From contig JAZOTM010000013.1 of NCBI GenBank assembly GCA_045657625.1, positions 108,222 to 172,221 of the forward strand: 64,000 nt of DNA. Direction: 5' to 3'. The stretch is from JAZOTM01 sp045657625 (GTDB lineage: Bacteria > Bacillota > Clostridia > Lachnospirales > Lachnospiraceae). Both the position numbers and the translations under genes were made by a program. This document shows positions 7,537-16,013 of the stretch, piece after piece (the stretch's first letter is position 1; each line of letters begins with the position of its first letter). The notes beneath the pieces are model-generated. The model was not told where the DNA came from. It worked only from the letters and a program-made list of their open reading frames with translations, and searched no databases.

Positions 7537-8580
7537 CGGCGATATATTGAATGTGTAACCATCTGTTTGTGTAGCCAGCACCACATTATAAGGATACTGT
7601 CCATAATAACTACTAGCATTAGACGATGTGTAATAAGTATAAGAAGAATCCCATCCGGTAAAAAAGTATCCTTCCTTATATGGAATGTCACTGAAAACTA
7701 TATTGTATCCAACATAATTAGATAATGTTGTATTATATGCTGTTCCATTAATTGTTCCGCCATTGGTATTGATAGTAACTTTCTGTGGATACCTTGCTAA
7801 AGCGATATGAATACCAGATAAAGGTAAACTCATACCATAAGTACCAACCCAGGATTGAAAGTCCGTAGTCATGTTAAAAGCGGACGCATCCGTGATTGCA
7901 CCTGTTCCATATCTTGAAGCAGTTAATGTTTCCCTTGAATATACTGATTCATAATATGCTAAATTTGGTTCAGTACTTCCACCCGATACAGCTTTAAGTA
8001 AATCTTCAGTAATATATCCAACTCTACCATAGTACTCAATATAGTAAAAATTTCCTACTGCTGTTTTACTATTGCTGGTTTTTTGCAATTCCAATCCAAC
8101 TGCTTCAATCCAGGAACCGCCACCCGGATAAGATGCATTATAGCTGGTTGTATATCCGCTGGTGTTAGTCCAACCAATATTATGTCTATGCACAGTCCCA
8201 CGGATTCCACCGGTCATACCATCTAATTTTAAAGTATAAGTAATTCCAGCCAGCCAATGACTGTTCAATGAATTCAACGTAGCATCTGAATATTCATAAC
8301 CATTTCTCCAACTTCCATTCAAAGATGCTGATCCACCATTATACCAGTTACCAAAGTATTCTGTACCGCTAATACTTGCAGAACCAACTTCTTCAAAACT
8401 AATATTACTTGCTGCAGCCTTTACAGAATCATAGGAAACATAAAGGCCTGCCACAAACACAAGCAAACTACACATGATAGTAGTAAGTATCAGCCCCGCA
8501 TTTAAATGTAGTCCTCTTTTCGGCTTTTCTCTGGCTTTTCTTTGTTGCTTCTGATTGAATCTCTTTTTAAATTTTATCAT
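7525..8580 (-). CDS. Membrane-anchored extracellular protein with one InlB B-type repeat
   Basis: A 351-residue protein with a very basic cytoplasmic N-terminus (residues 1-27), one hydrophobic segment (LILTTIMCSLLVFVAGLYVSY, about 30-50) and no cleavage or sorting motif that I can see, so probably a type II anchored outer protein. The large Gly/Ser/Tyr/Asn-rich middle part is unrecognised. The C-terminal 90 residues read KVTINTNGGTINGTAYN and then EGYFFTGWDSS, the pattern of an InlB B (Listeria-Bacteroides) repeat, which usually occurs in several copies in adhesins. Start supported by AAAGGA upstream. No neighbour explains a function. Confidence 0.6.
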   Translation of the reverse strand: MIKFKKRFNQKQQRKAREKPKRGLHLNAGLILTTIMCSLLVFVAGLYVSYDSVKAAASNISFEEVGSASISGTEYFGNWYNGGSASLNGSWRNGYEYSDATLNSLNSHWLAGITYTLKLDGMTGGIRGTVHRHNIGWTNTSGYTTSYNASYPGGGSWIEAVGLELQKTSNSKTAVGNFYYIEYYGRVGYITEDLLKAVSGGSTEPNLAYYESVYSRETLTASRYGTGAITDASAFNMTTDFQSWVGTYGMSLPLSGIHIALARYPQKVTINTNGGTINGTAYNTTLSNYVGYNIVFSDIPYKEGYFFTGWDSSYTYYTSSNASSYYGQYPYNVVLATQTDGYTFNISPATP

Positions 8581-8699
8581 CGCTTATTCCTTTCCCATTT
8601 TTTTGAAAGAATCACTTTCTACCTACTAAATCGGATACTTTAAAAAGTAAAGAAAAGCAATAAAAAAGAGACTATTTCTAGCCTCTTTCTCTTTGAAAA

Positions 8700-9215
8700 C
8701 TATTTCGCACTTCCATAAGAATATTTCCCAAAAGATTTGCTCCATTTCCGTTTACTGTACCCCATATCTTATCGCCCCAGTCATTGCCTTCTTCCAAATA
8801 TTCATTCCCGGTTGCAAGAAAGTTTCTCCCTTAGTTCCTCATTCTGTTTAAATTTAGCATATACAATCTCTTTCATAATTTGAACTTTCACTTCTTCCCA
8901 ATCTTTTCGTAGAGCAACTTGTCTTCCTAACTTTTTGGCTTCTGATGGGTTTAAATTTGTGAATTCCAACGCCTATCTACAAAAGATTTTTCTTTTGGAT
9001 TATATGCTTTTTGCGCTTGAAAAGCAGCTGTAATGGTTCAAATATTTTCAAAAGTTCTTCTGCTGGAATAAATTGTACTAATTCTTTTGAAGGAATATTA
9101 TAAAACCATTGCGATTGAACATATATATCCGCAAACCAATGTGCCATAAAATCTGTGATATATGGTTCGCCATCCTTTGATGAGCATTTTTCGCAATCTA
9201 TACTGGTGAACCTCC
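8700..9215 (-). pseudogene. Decayed NADAR/YbiA-family gene
   Basis: Minus-strand reading gives successive NADAR-family pieces in different frames: ITDFMAHWFADIYVQSQWFY, then TAAFQAQKAYNPKEKSF, then NLNPSEAKKLGRQVALRKDW with EIVYAKFKQNEELREKL, and finally LATGNEYLEEGNDWGDKIWG and NLLGNILMEVR. Order and content match a whole NADAR protein (about 160-180 residues). At least two frameshifts are needed, near 8965 and near 8822, where one extra T follows the LREKL codons, and a third disruption near 9020. NADAR enzymes are N-glycosidases acting on riboflavin intermediates or ADP-ribose and often travel with phage or defence genes. Its 5' end abuts the PIN gene. Clearly broken as read. Confidence 0.75.
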
Positions 9216-9218
9216 ATT

Positions 9219-9761
9219 TTATTGATGTTGATCTAAATATTCACGAAATGATTGCGCACCAATTCTTCTACGTTTCTCTAACATTGATCGCCACATATTT
9301 TCTGCCTCATCCATCGTCAATATGCTTTTATTGTACGCTTCAAGAATTATATCAGCTGTGGTTGTGTATTTTAAATTGTATCTATCAATGTATTTTTGAG
9401 TGTCTCTAAAATTATTACTTGCCAAAATACCATTTCTTTCTTTTGCTAAAGCAATGCAAGATGCTTCGCCTCGCCCAATAACCATTTCGCCTTCTGGTGG
9501 AATAAGCGCTAATTCTGAAAATAGTTCATATTCTTTGCTGCTTGTTTCCATATCAATAATAATCGCTTGTTTTCGCTGCACCATTGCATCGATTCTTTCC
9601 TTGAGAACAGACGCTTGCCCCTTACAATCAGCTAACTCATTATATACTTGTATCGGAATAGCAATTCTGTTTGCATATAATTCTGTAACAATACTGGTGT
9701 CATCTATCCATAAAAATGCAGAAATACAATCTGTGTCAAAAAAAAGCGTTTCTTCAGTCAA
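9219..9761 (-). CDS. PIN-domain protein, possible ribonuclease toxin
   Basis: About 180 residues resembling PIN-domain nucleases. The acidic residues expected in a PIN active site are visible: FFDTDC near the start, the E of VYNELAD, E of GRGEASCIALA and D of ASNNFRDTQKY. PIN domains cleave RNA with Mg or Mn. I prefer the TTG start at 9761, because GGAGGAG lies 6 bases upstream; ATG 9776 is the alternative but has no ribosome site. The gene overlaps the ImmA/IrrE gene and is the third member of an XRE, ImmA/IrrE, PIN unit. The pairing suggests a toxin controlled by the upstream proteins, which is inference. Confidence 0.65.
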   Translation of the reverse strand: MTEETLFFDTDCISAFLWIDDTSIVTELYANRIAIPIQVYNELADCKGQASVLKERIDAMVQRKQAIIIDMETSSKEYELFSELALIPPEGEMVIGRGEASCIALAKERNGILASNNFRDTQKYIDRYNLKYTTTADIILEAYNKSILTMDEAENMWRSMLEKRRRIGAQSFREYLDQHQ

Positions 9762-10491
9762 TGATTTCTCCTCCATCAGCAAGCCCAAAAACAATATCAT
9801 CTCGATATGCAGATAACAAATATTCTTCGTATTTTCCTGTTGATATCTTATTGCATTCTAATAATTCTTCGGCTTCTTTTACGTATTTCCCATAAACAAA
9901 ATACTTTTCGCTTTCGGGAGAAGGGTTGTAGAGTGCGTCGCTATATCCCGCTCGTTTAGCTGATAATTTAACGTTGTTGGAAAAACTCTCAAGTTCTGTT
10001 CCATTAATATAGTTGTCGTTTAGCAATCTATATAATAACGCTTTGCGACTAATCTTATAATATTGTTCTAACTTCACAATGTCATTTACCGAAACTGGTT
10101 TTGTAATTTTGAATTGTTCAAATGCATTCTGTGGCATAAGGAAGTAAGAGGCAAACATATCTGCATTTTGTTCAGAAAGAATTTTATTATTAAAATTAGA
10201 GCAAATAAAAGAACTCATGTCTTCATCAAAATAAATATGATATAATTCATGCGCTAAAGAATATCGTTGTCTTCCATATGTCATAGATGAATTAATGACG
10301 ATAATATTTGTGTGAGTACACTTTCTACAATAACCCGATATATTATTACCGAGAGGATACATTATAAGTGTTATATCCTCTAATCTCTGTATTAAAGAAA
10401 AAATGTCGATTGGCGAAAAAGAATCTTCACCCATTTTTCGTCTCAATTCAAGTGCCTTATTCGCTAAATCAAATTTATCAATTTTTGCCAT
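9754..10491 (-). CDS. ImmA/IrrE-family metallopeptidase
   Basis: A 245-residue ImmA/IrrE (COG2856) protein. The zinc-peptidase motif is HELYHIYFDE, with AHELYH as HExxH. It is followed by EQNADMFASYFLMP, the third-ligand helix typical of the family. Such peptidases cleave XRE repressors on induction (ImmA in ICEBs1) or a related substrate. The C-terminal 80 residues may bind a partner. The gene starts inside the last codons of the XRE gene (14-base overlap) and its end overlaps the PIN start, so all three are coupled. The likely target is the adjacent XRE protein. Confidence 0.85.
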   Translation of the reverse strand: MAKIDKFDLANKALELRRKMGEDSFSPIDIFSLIQRLEDITLIMYPLGNNISGYCRKCTHTNIIVINSSMTYGRQRYSLAHELYHIYFDEDMSSFICSNFNNKILSEQNADMFASYFLMPQNAFEQFKITKPVSVNDIVKLEQYYKISRKALLYRLLNDNYINGTELESFSNNVKLSAKRAGYSDALYNPSPESEKYFVYGKYVKEAEELLECNKISTGKYEEYLLSAYRDDIVFGLADGGEIID

Positions 10492-10828
10492 ATAATACCT
10501 CGTCCATTTCTAACTGATTCAAAATAATAGCGTTAACATTAGCCAAAATACAGTTGTCTTCAAATGTTAATGCCTCTGTTCGGAAGGCCATTTTTCCTGT
10601 TGGCAAAGTCGATGCGTCAGTAATGAAAGTCTTAACAGGACAACAAAAAAGAGTTGCTAATTTATTCAATGAATCCGAACTAATTGCTCGCTCTCCATTT
10701 TCGTATTTCGAAATCATACTTTGATCTACACCTAAAAACGTTGCAACATCGGCTTGTGTCATATTTTCCATTTCTCGAATGTATTTTATCTTTTCCCCAA
10801 TCTTTCTAAAATCTATTTGATTACTCAT
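10478..10828 (-). CDS. XRE-family transcriptional regulator
   Basis: A 116-residue protein with an N-terminal XRE helix-turn-helix (IGEKIKYIREMENMTQADVA, FLGVDQSMISKYENGERAIS) and a C-terminal tail that probably contacts ImmA. Start at ATG 10828 has AAAGGAG 8 bases upstream; longer in-frame extensions would cross the promoter. First gene of the XRE, ImmA/IrrE, PIN operon. An extended -10 and an inverted repeat upstream suggest it represses its own operon. Confidence 0.85.
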   Translation of the reverse strand: MSNQIDFRKIGEKIKYIREMENMTQADVATFLGVDQSMISKYENGERAISSDSLNKLATLFCCPVKTFITDASTLPTGKMAFRTEALTFEDNCILANVNAIILNQLEMDEVLYGKN

Positions 10829-10882
10829 AATTATTGCTCCTTTCTGATGATGCAAATACATTCTCACTAACTTCTTAATCAT

Positions 10883-10937
10883 ATTATAGCACACCATTGT
10901 CATAAAAACTACATAGGCATGTGAAAAATTATGACAA
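10883..10937 (-). promoter_or_regulatory. Promoter and operator-like repeat before the XRE operon
   Basis: Minus strand TGCTATAAT is an extended -10 (10883-10891). An inverted repeat TTGTCATAA (10897-10905) / TTATGACAA (10929-10937) covers the -35 area, a common arrangement for autorepression by XRE proteins. Confidence 0.45.
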
Positions 10938-10968
10938 AATAGAGAATGTTAAGGAGGTATTACAAAAT

Positions 10969-11005
10969 AAAATCCACCCTCACGTTTTCTGCAAGGATGG
11001 ATTTT
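10969..11005 (-). terminator. Terminator after the SH3 lipoprotein gene
   Basis: AAAATCCATCCT pairs with AGGGTGGATTTT (one mismatch), followed by ATTTTG on the minus strand. It lies 49 bases after the lipoprotein stop and isolates the XRE operon from it. Confidence 0.65.
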
Positions 11006-11053
11006 GTATTTTCTATATTTTTATGAGAATAAGAATGAAAAGAAATTTTATAA

Positions 11054-11808
11054 TTAGATAGAGAAATTACCTGTCTCTTCAACTGAACCATCTAACGTAT
11101 CATTGTCCACTATAATACCTTGAGCCTCTAACTCTGCAGCTTGCTGTTGCAACTGTTCTAATAGCGCTGCATCACTACTACTCGTATCGCTACTAGATGA
11201 AGTATCTGTACTAGCACTTGAACTACTTGTGTCGGTGCTGGTGCTGGCTGTTGTATCTGTACTGCTTGTCTCTGCGGTTGTGCTATCACTACTGGTTCCA
11301 GAGCTGCTACTACTTGTACTGGAGCTACTACTTGAACTACTTGTTGAAGAAGAGCTACTACTTGTAGAACCGGATGTTTTATTGGTGCTACTTGTACTTG
11401 CTACTGTAACTTCTTCTACCGCATTTGGATTTTCTGTTGTTAAGCTGGATGCAAGCACATATCCTTCTTTTTCATCCGTCGTGATTTTGTAATAACCATT
11501 ACTGGTCTGTGCAGTAACCGTTACTTCTGTTCCGCTTGCAATTGAACCAATCACTCCACTTCCTGCATTTTCAAACAATACCGCTCTTCTGGATGTGTAT
11601 AACACGACATTATCTACCGCTTCTTCTGTGATTTCTTCTGCAGCTTCTACCTCAGTACTGTCTGTTACATCCTCTAAGGATACACTTTCCTCTACTTCTG
11701 TACTGACTACATCTAAAATGTCTTCACTCTCTGCTGTTTCTGTACTTCCACATGCTGTCATGCTCAAAGTCAATGCACTTACTACCAGGGCTGTTACTAT
11801 TTTTTCAT
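11054..11808 (-). CDS. SH3-domain lipoprotein with Ser/Thr-rich linker; signal peptide frameshifted
   Basis: The readable frame from 11773 encodes a lipobox (LTLSMTACG), an acidic linker, a bacterial SH3 domain (VVLYTSRRAVLFENAGSGVI to EKEGYVLASSL), about 75 residues almost purely Ser/Thr, and a short helical C-terminus. The natural start is ATG 11808, behind AAAGGAG, but it reads Met-Lys-Lys-stop. The tract after ATG has six A; one more would give MKKIVTALVVSALTLSMTACG, a perfect signal peptide. So the gene is off by one base in a homopolymer. It may be a real mutation, a phase-variable tract, rescued by slippage, or a sequencing error. The function would be cell-wall attachment outside the membrane. 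Confidence 0.7.
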
Positions 11809-11972
11809 ATCATATTCTCCTTTGCTCTCTCTAGTCACAAAAGAATTTTCTCATACAATCCCATCGCATTCCCGAAATTGTATTACAAAATATCCTTTTT
11901 CCTACAATTACACAAGAATTGTAACACCCCCCAATTTTTGTCAAAACATTATGAGGCTTTCTCCAGGATTTC

Positions 11973-12527
11973 CTACAGCAGTCCAACTTCTGCAAAAATC
12001 TCATGCAGCGCCGGAGGCATGGCTGCAATCATGAGATCCGCCAATTCCCCTTCTGATTCTTTCATGCCCTTCATCAACCACTGTACAGTCATGTAAATGG
12101 ATGCCCAACAATACATTTCCAAAAGTTTTCGGTTTTTGTGGCTTAGAATTGTCCCGGTTTTTTCACGTATTCTGGCACAGTAGAATTCGTAGATCATGAT
12201 AAAATCATGTTCCTTCAAATTGTTCTGTTCGTCTCCTTTAAATCCGGCGGTAAAAAACAATCGTTCTTCTTTGATATAAGCAAACTTTTTCATCAAGCCT
12301 TCCCGCAAGGTCTCCCCCAACCCCATCTCTCGAAAGGACTGTTCCAAAAGCATATCAAAGTACCAATTGATTAAATCGTATTTATCTATGAAATTTCGAT
12401 AGAAGCTTTGTCTGGAAACACCGCAAACCTCTACAATCTGCTTTACCGTAATATTCTCCACAGCTGTGGTTCGCATGCATTCCTTCATGGCTTCCGCTAA
12501 TTTGAGTTTAATATCCTTTTTTTCCAT
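11973..12527 (-). CDS. TetR-family transcriptional regulator
   Basis: A 184-residue TetR/AcrR protein. The N-terminal helix-turn-helix reads ITVKQIVEVCGVSRQSFYRNFIDKYDLINWYF, as in the DhaS-like subgroup. The C-terminal two thirds are helical with several Trp/Phe/Met residues fit for a ligand pocket. It lies downstream of the amidohydrolase and Sel1 genes on the same strand but is separated from them by a terminator. It may control that pair through the long palindrome at 14101-14133. Ligand unknown. Confidence 0.85.
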   Translation of the reverse strand: MEKKDIKLKLAEAMKECMRTTAVENITVKQIVEVCGVSRQSFYRNFIDKYDLINWYFDMLLEQSFREMGLGETLREGLMKKFAYIKEERLFFTAGFKGDEQNNLKEHDFIMIYEFYCARIREKTGTILSHKNRKLLEMYCWASIYMTVQWLMKGMKESEGELADLMIAAMPPALHEIFAEVGLL

Positions 12528-12544
12528 GTCCCTATTTTACACGT

Positions 12545-12591
12545 AAAAAAGTCCTCAGCACAAGTATTTACAACTATGTGACTGAGGACTT
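12545..12591. terminator. Bidirectional-type terminator between amidohydrolase and TetR genes
   Basis: AAGTCCTCAG pairs with CTGAGGACTT, with an inner CACA/TGTG pairing, followed by six T on the minus strand. It ends the leftward amidohydrolase unit. Confidence 0.75.
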
Positions 12592-12626
12592 CCTATACAT
12601 GCTATGGCACCAAAATTTCGAACAAC

Positions 12627-13676
12627 TTATTTCACACCATATAATCTTTCCGCATTTTTGTAGAGGATCAAGTCTTTCTCCTCTTCTGTGATATCCAAAC
12701 TACGTACAAAATCCGGGCCTTCTGTCAGCCATTCCTTTCGTACCGGATAAGAAGAACCAAAGAGAATATGCTCTGCTCCCAAGGACTCTACGGCGCATTC
12801 CAAAGCTGCCTTTCCCCATGGTTTTGCGTGGGACATTTCAAAGAACAACTGATCCTTTACCAACTCCAACGGAGAGACATCGGAACTTTGGAAACGTTGT
12901 ACGCCCTCGGTCTTTGCTTTTTTCGGGAACCACAAGGAAGTAAAAGCAAAAAATCCGCCACCCAACATAGAATGTACCAAGCGAATATTTGGATACTTCT
13001 GGAAGAATCCACTAAAAATCTCACGACCAATGGCAGTGCATTGATCCACACAACGTCCGTAGCTTCTTCTCAAATTGTCGTAATCCGTCAAAGAGGAAAA
13101 ATCCACCGGCACCGGTGTGTGGTGTACGTAAATGGTAATGCCCCCTCTGCCTTCTCCAACTTCATTTAAATAAGAAAAGAAATCTGCGAATGCAGGATCG
13201 TCTAAATATTTCTCTCCGTAATGTGCAGACATTTGAAATCCCTGCATATCCAGTTCGTCTAAACAACGAAGAATTTCTTTTTTGGTAGCCTGATCTCCCC
13301 TCGGTGGTACGACACCAAGTCCGACCAATTTTCCCTTTGATGCCTCTACATGGGCATGCATTTTTGTATTAAAATACCGGCACATGGAAAGACTCATCCA
13401 TTCTTGCTGACAAGAAAGCTTTAATACTGCTTTCTCTACACCAGCCTCTTCCATATCTGCCAATTGTTTTTCTAATTCATATTCGCCCTCTACATAGTCC
13501 AGATTTCTGGATCCTACCGGCTTTTCTATCACATATACCTTTTTTCCATTTTCTAAGGTATTTAAAGAACCCTTCATGCCATATTCCATCGGGATTTCGC
13601 GTAAGAAGTCTTCGCTTTTTTCCTCCTCATGAAACAACTCTTCCGGGAACCAATATAAATTTGCATCAATAACCAT
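12627..13676 (-). CDS. Amidohydrolase-2 (ACMSD-like) family protein lacking usual metal ligands
   Basis: A 349-residue protein of the amidohydrolase-2/decarboxylase group (TIM barrel). Recognisable parts are VVPPRG, VHHTPVPVDF, RLVHSMLGGGFFAF and HILFGSSYPVRKEW. In active members the N-terminal HxH follows the first strand, but here the sequence is VIDANLYWFP, and the catalytic Asp of FGSDYP is Ser (FGSSYP). Histidines in VHH and VHS remain. It may therefore bind metal differently, catalyse another reaction or be a pseudoenzyme. It is cotranscribed after the Sel1 gene (14-base gap). Substrate unknown. Confidence 0.7.
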   Translation of the reverse strand: MVIDANLYWFPEELFHEEEKSEDFLREIPMEYGMKGSLNTLENGKKVYVIEKPVGSRNLDYVEGEYELEKQLADMEEAGVEKAVLKLSCQQEWMSLSMCRYFNTKMHAHVEASKGKLVGLGVVPPRGDQATKKEILRCLDELDMQGFQMSAHYGEKYLDDPAFADFFSYLNEVGEGRGGITIYVHHTPVPVDFSSLTDYDNLRRSYGRCVDQCTAIGREIFSGFFQKYPNIRLVHSMLGGGFFAFTSLWFPKKAKTEGVQRFQSSDVSPLELVKDQLFFEMSHAKPWGKAALECAVESLGAEHILFGSSYPVRKEWLTEGPDFVRSLDITEEEKDLILYKNAERLYGVK

Positions 13677-13690
13677 GACTCTTTCCTTTC

Positions 13691-14023
13691 CTATGCCAAA
13701 CGTTCCATACCAAGTGTAGCCGCTGCTGCCAACATGGTGCCATCCTTCTTCGGATGATCCTTTTCAATAGCCTTGCCATACCATTTCTTGGCTTCTTCCG
13801 AATCCTGGTCTGTAATAACGCCAAATTCATAGAACTGTCCCAATGCAATCTGGGAAGTAATATCTCCGCTTTCTGCTGCAGAAATCAAATAATAAAGCCC
13901 GATGTATCTTCCGGCTTTAAAATCACCATTTTCTTTTCCTTGTAATAAACTCTCTAGATTTTCTTCTAAAGCAGCTTTTGCTTCCGCAAAATTCATACCT
14001 TCTATATTGAATCTTTTTTCCAT
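13691..14023 (-). CDS. Sel1-repeat small protein
   Basis: A 110-residue protein with one clear Sel1-like helical repeat (ALGQFYEFGVITDQDSEEAK, then KWYGKAIEKD) preceded by a weaker repeat (GRYIGLYYLISAAESGD). Sel1 repeats are protein-interaction surfaces. It starts behind AAAGGGGA and is followed by the amidohydrolase gene, so the two may act together. No signal peptide. Specific role unknown. Confidence 0.7.
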   Translation of the reverse strand: MEKRFNIEGMNFAEAKAALEENLESLLQGKENGDFKAGRYIGLYYLISAAESGDITSQIALGQFYEFGVITDQDSEEAKKWYGKAIEKDHPKKDGTMLAAAATLGMERLA

Positions 14024-14100
14024 TTCTATCCCCTTTCACAATATTTCTCAAGGTAATTCTATTTTATAAACCCAATTCCATTCAAACCATTCTATTTTTT

Positions 14101-14133
14101 TAGAGATTTATTCAAAAAATGAATAAATCTCTA
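14101..14133. repeat. Perfect 13-bp inverted repeat upstream of the Sel1-amidohydrolase unit
   Basis: TAGAGATTTATTC and GAATAAATCTCTA are exact complements with a 7-base spacer. There is no following T-run on the minus strand. It lies about 70 bases before the Sel1 start, so it fits an operator, possibly for the nearby TetR protein. Confidence 0.55.
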
Positions 14134-14136
14134 TAA

Positions 14137-14164
14137 AATAAAAGAGCTGCAATCGCGACTCTTT
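14137..14164 (-). terminator. Weak terminator after the decayed glycosidase
   Basis: AAAGAG pairs with CTCTTT around a partly paired centre, followed by TTATTTT on the minus strand. It lies 5 bases after the last codon of the decayed gene. Confidence 0.45.
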
Positions 14165-14169
14165 CCATA

Positions 14170-15788
14170 TTATTTCCAATATAAAGTTACCACACCTGTG
14201 ATACCGCTGCCTTCTGTCGGTTCCGGCTTTGGCATACCAAACATATCCGGAACGTTCAACATTTCTCGTTCCAAAGTAGTGGCCACTTCGATTCGCATTT
14301 GATTTTCTCCTTCTTTTACAAAGTTCGAAAGATCAAATCGATAGGGTACGTGTATTTCTGTGCCGACCATTTCGTCATTGACATACAAATCCACTACTTC
14401 GTTGGCGTTTGAGATATCCAAAATATATGATTTTCCGGGCTCTCCAAGGAAGGCATTCTCATAGCAGAACCATCCGGAAAACTCTCTGTGGTCTTTCGCG
14501 TAATCCTCAGGGAATGTCATTTCTTCTTTTTTCCCAAAGTTCGGATAATCGATACTCTTTGCAATACTGCGGGTCCAGTTTTTTGAAAAACTTACGATTT
14601 CTGCTCCCTTCACCTCAGCCATTTCGGCCTCTGCGATTTTACTGAGAATTCCTGCATCCTCGTGGTTTACAGCCAATAAAATTCTACTTTCTCCCGCATG
14701 TAAGGTAAGGTTTATGCCTTGTGCGGTTTCTTTCACCGGATGCACCTTTTGTCTCCATGCATCGTAAAGGAAGAGGGATTTGTCTTCTTTTTTTACATAT
14801 TTTTTGGTGAGTTCACAGGTTCCGACATAATCCGTATCCCCTTCATTTACCAGCATGAACAAATCCACCCCATCTTTCACATAATGATAGAATCGTAAAT
14901 AGTCATTGGTCGGCGTGAATCTAAGGTCTCTCTGCTGTTCCAATACACTTAGCACTTCCGCCAAAGAAATCAGCGGAATCTCTTGCAATACTTCTGCACA
15001 ATCTTCTCCTAAAACATCCTGCGGTCTTTTTTCCACAAAATAAAGAGAAACTCCTTGGGATTTCAACATAAGAATGGCATCTTTCAACTCTTTTGTTAAG
15101 AATTGCATGTAGGGAATCAATACCACTTCATACTTTTGCTTTTGAATCTGTAAGGTACCATTTTTTGCCTGCATACCATATTCGTTTCCAACGATGACAT
15201 CCTGAGGAACCACATCAAATTCCAGCTGAGATTCCGTTAAGACGCGGGTAATCAACTCATCAGCCAAGCAATCACCGGTCCATTCTCCTTCTCCATGATA
15301 TAACACTGCTATGGGGGCTACATGAAAGCCTCCGGAAATGCATTCACAGGTACGATTCATATATTTCATCAACTTCCCAAAAGCCTTATATTCCGGATTA
15401 TGGCCATGGGCGTAAAAATGTGGTGGGCAATCCGGGTCCGGGAAAGGTTTGGCACTAAATGCATGCGGCACAAAATGATTTACCCCTCTGACCATAAAAT
15501 GGTCTACCAAATATTTTTCCAGACGCAATCCTTCGTTCCATCCATATGCTCCAAAAATTTCACTCCGCGTTCTCTGCACCAATCCCCGATTTGATAAGAA
15601 AAATTCTTTTCTACCAATCGTGTCAACGCCTTCATATAAATCGAACGTGCTTCTGCCCGTTTCTTCTCATCTCCAGTAGTTTCCCATATCAATGGCAACG
15701 TACAAGCAAAGCTATCCTTTAATTCTTTCTGTAAGTTCCGGTTCATCCGAGAAAAATCCTGCAATCCACTGCAGACTTTTTTCATATG
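14170..15788 (-). pseudogene. Degraded large glycosidase (GH106/GH2-like), N-terminus and interior lost
   Basis: The 3' part is open for 470 residues from FGAYGWNEGLRLEKYLV to a C-terminal sugar-binding beta-sandwich and includes VRGVNHFVPHAFS and PDPDCPPHFYA, hallmarks of large rhamnosidase-like glycosidases. Upstream pieces lie in shifted frames: QWIAGFFSDEPELTERI, then a stop, and later LPLIWETTG with EKNFSYQIGDWCRERGVKF. Between the last piece and FGAYGW about 100 residues found in relatives are missing. No N-terminal domain exists upstream, where sequence switches directly to an AraC fragment on the other strand. It is thus truncated, internally deleted and frameshifted. Exact GH family is uncertain. 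Confidence 0.75.
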
Positions 15789-16013
15789 AATCCCAATTAT
15801 TTATCCGGTTACATTAAAAAATATACCAACAAGAATTTTAAAAAATTACTTCAAGAACAACGCTTAAACTATGCCTGCCGTCTACTGAAAAACACAGACC
15901 TTTCTACGGCGGATATTGCAAGAGAATGCGGGTATGAAAATGTCACCTTTTTTTACAAAAAATTTCGGGAGAGCTATCATTGCTCTCCCGCGGAATATCG
16001 AAAACGATACTAA
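15783..16013 (+). pseudogene. AraC-family regulator remnant (C-terminal DNA-binding domain only)
   Basis: The reading HMNPNYLSGYIKKYTNKNF followed by LLKNTDLSTADIARECGYEN and FRESYHCSPAEYRKRY is the second half of an AraC double helix-turn-helix. The first recognition helix and the whole sensor domain are absent: leftward of about 15783 the DNA belongs to the decayed glycosidase on the opposite strand. ATG 15786 has no ribosome site. Its last 4 bases overlap the esterase stop. Confidence 0.75.

Noticed and set aside
11229..11492. Leucine/valine-rich frame opposite the Ser/Thr-rich lipoprotein
   Set aside because: It is the antisense reading of a Ser/Thr repeat tract, has no ribosome site and shows only biased composition.
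15504..15785. A separate small gene of 93 residues upstream of the decayed glycosidase
   Set aside because: Its parts belong to the glycosidase family in mixed frames, so it is part of the same pseudogene.
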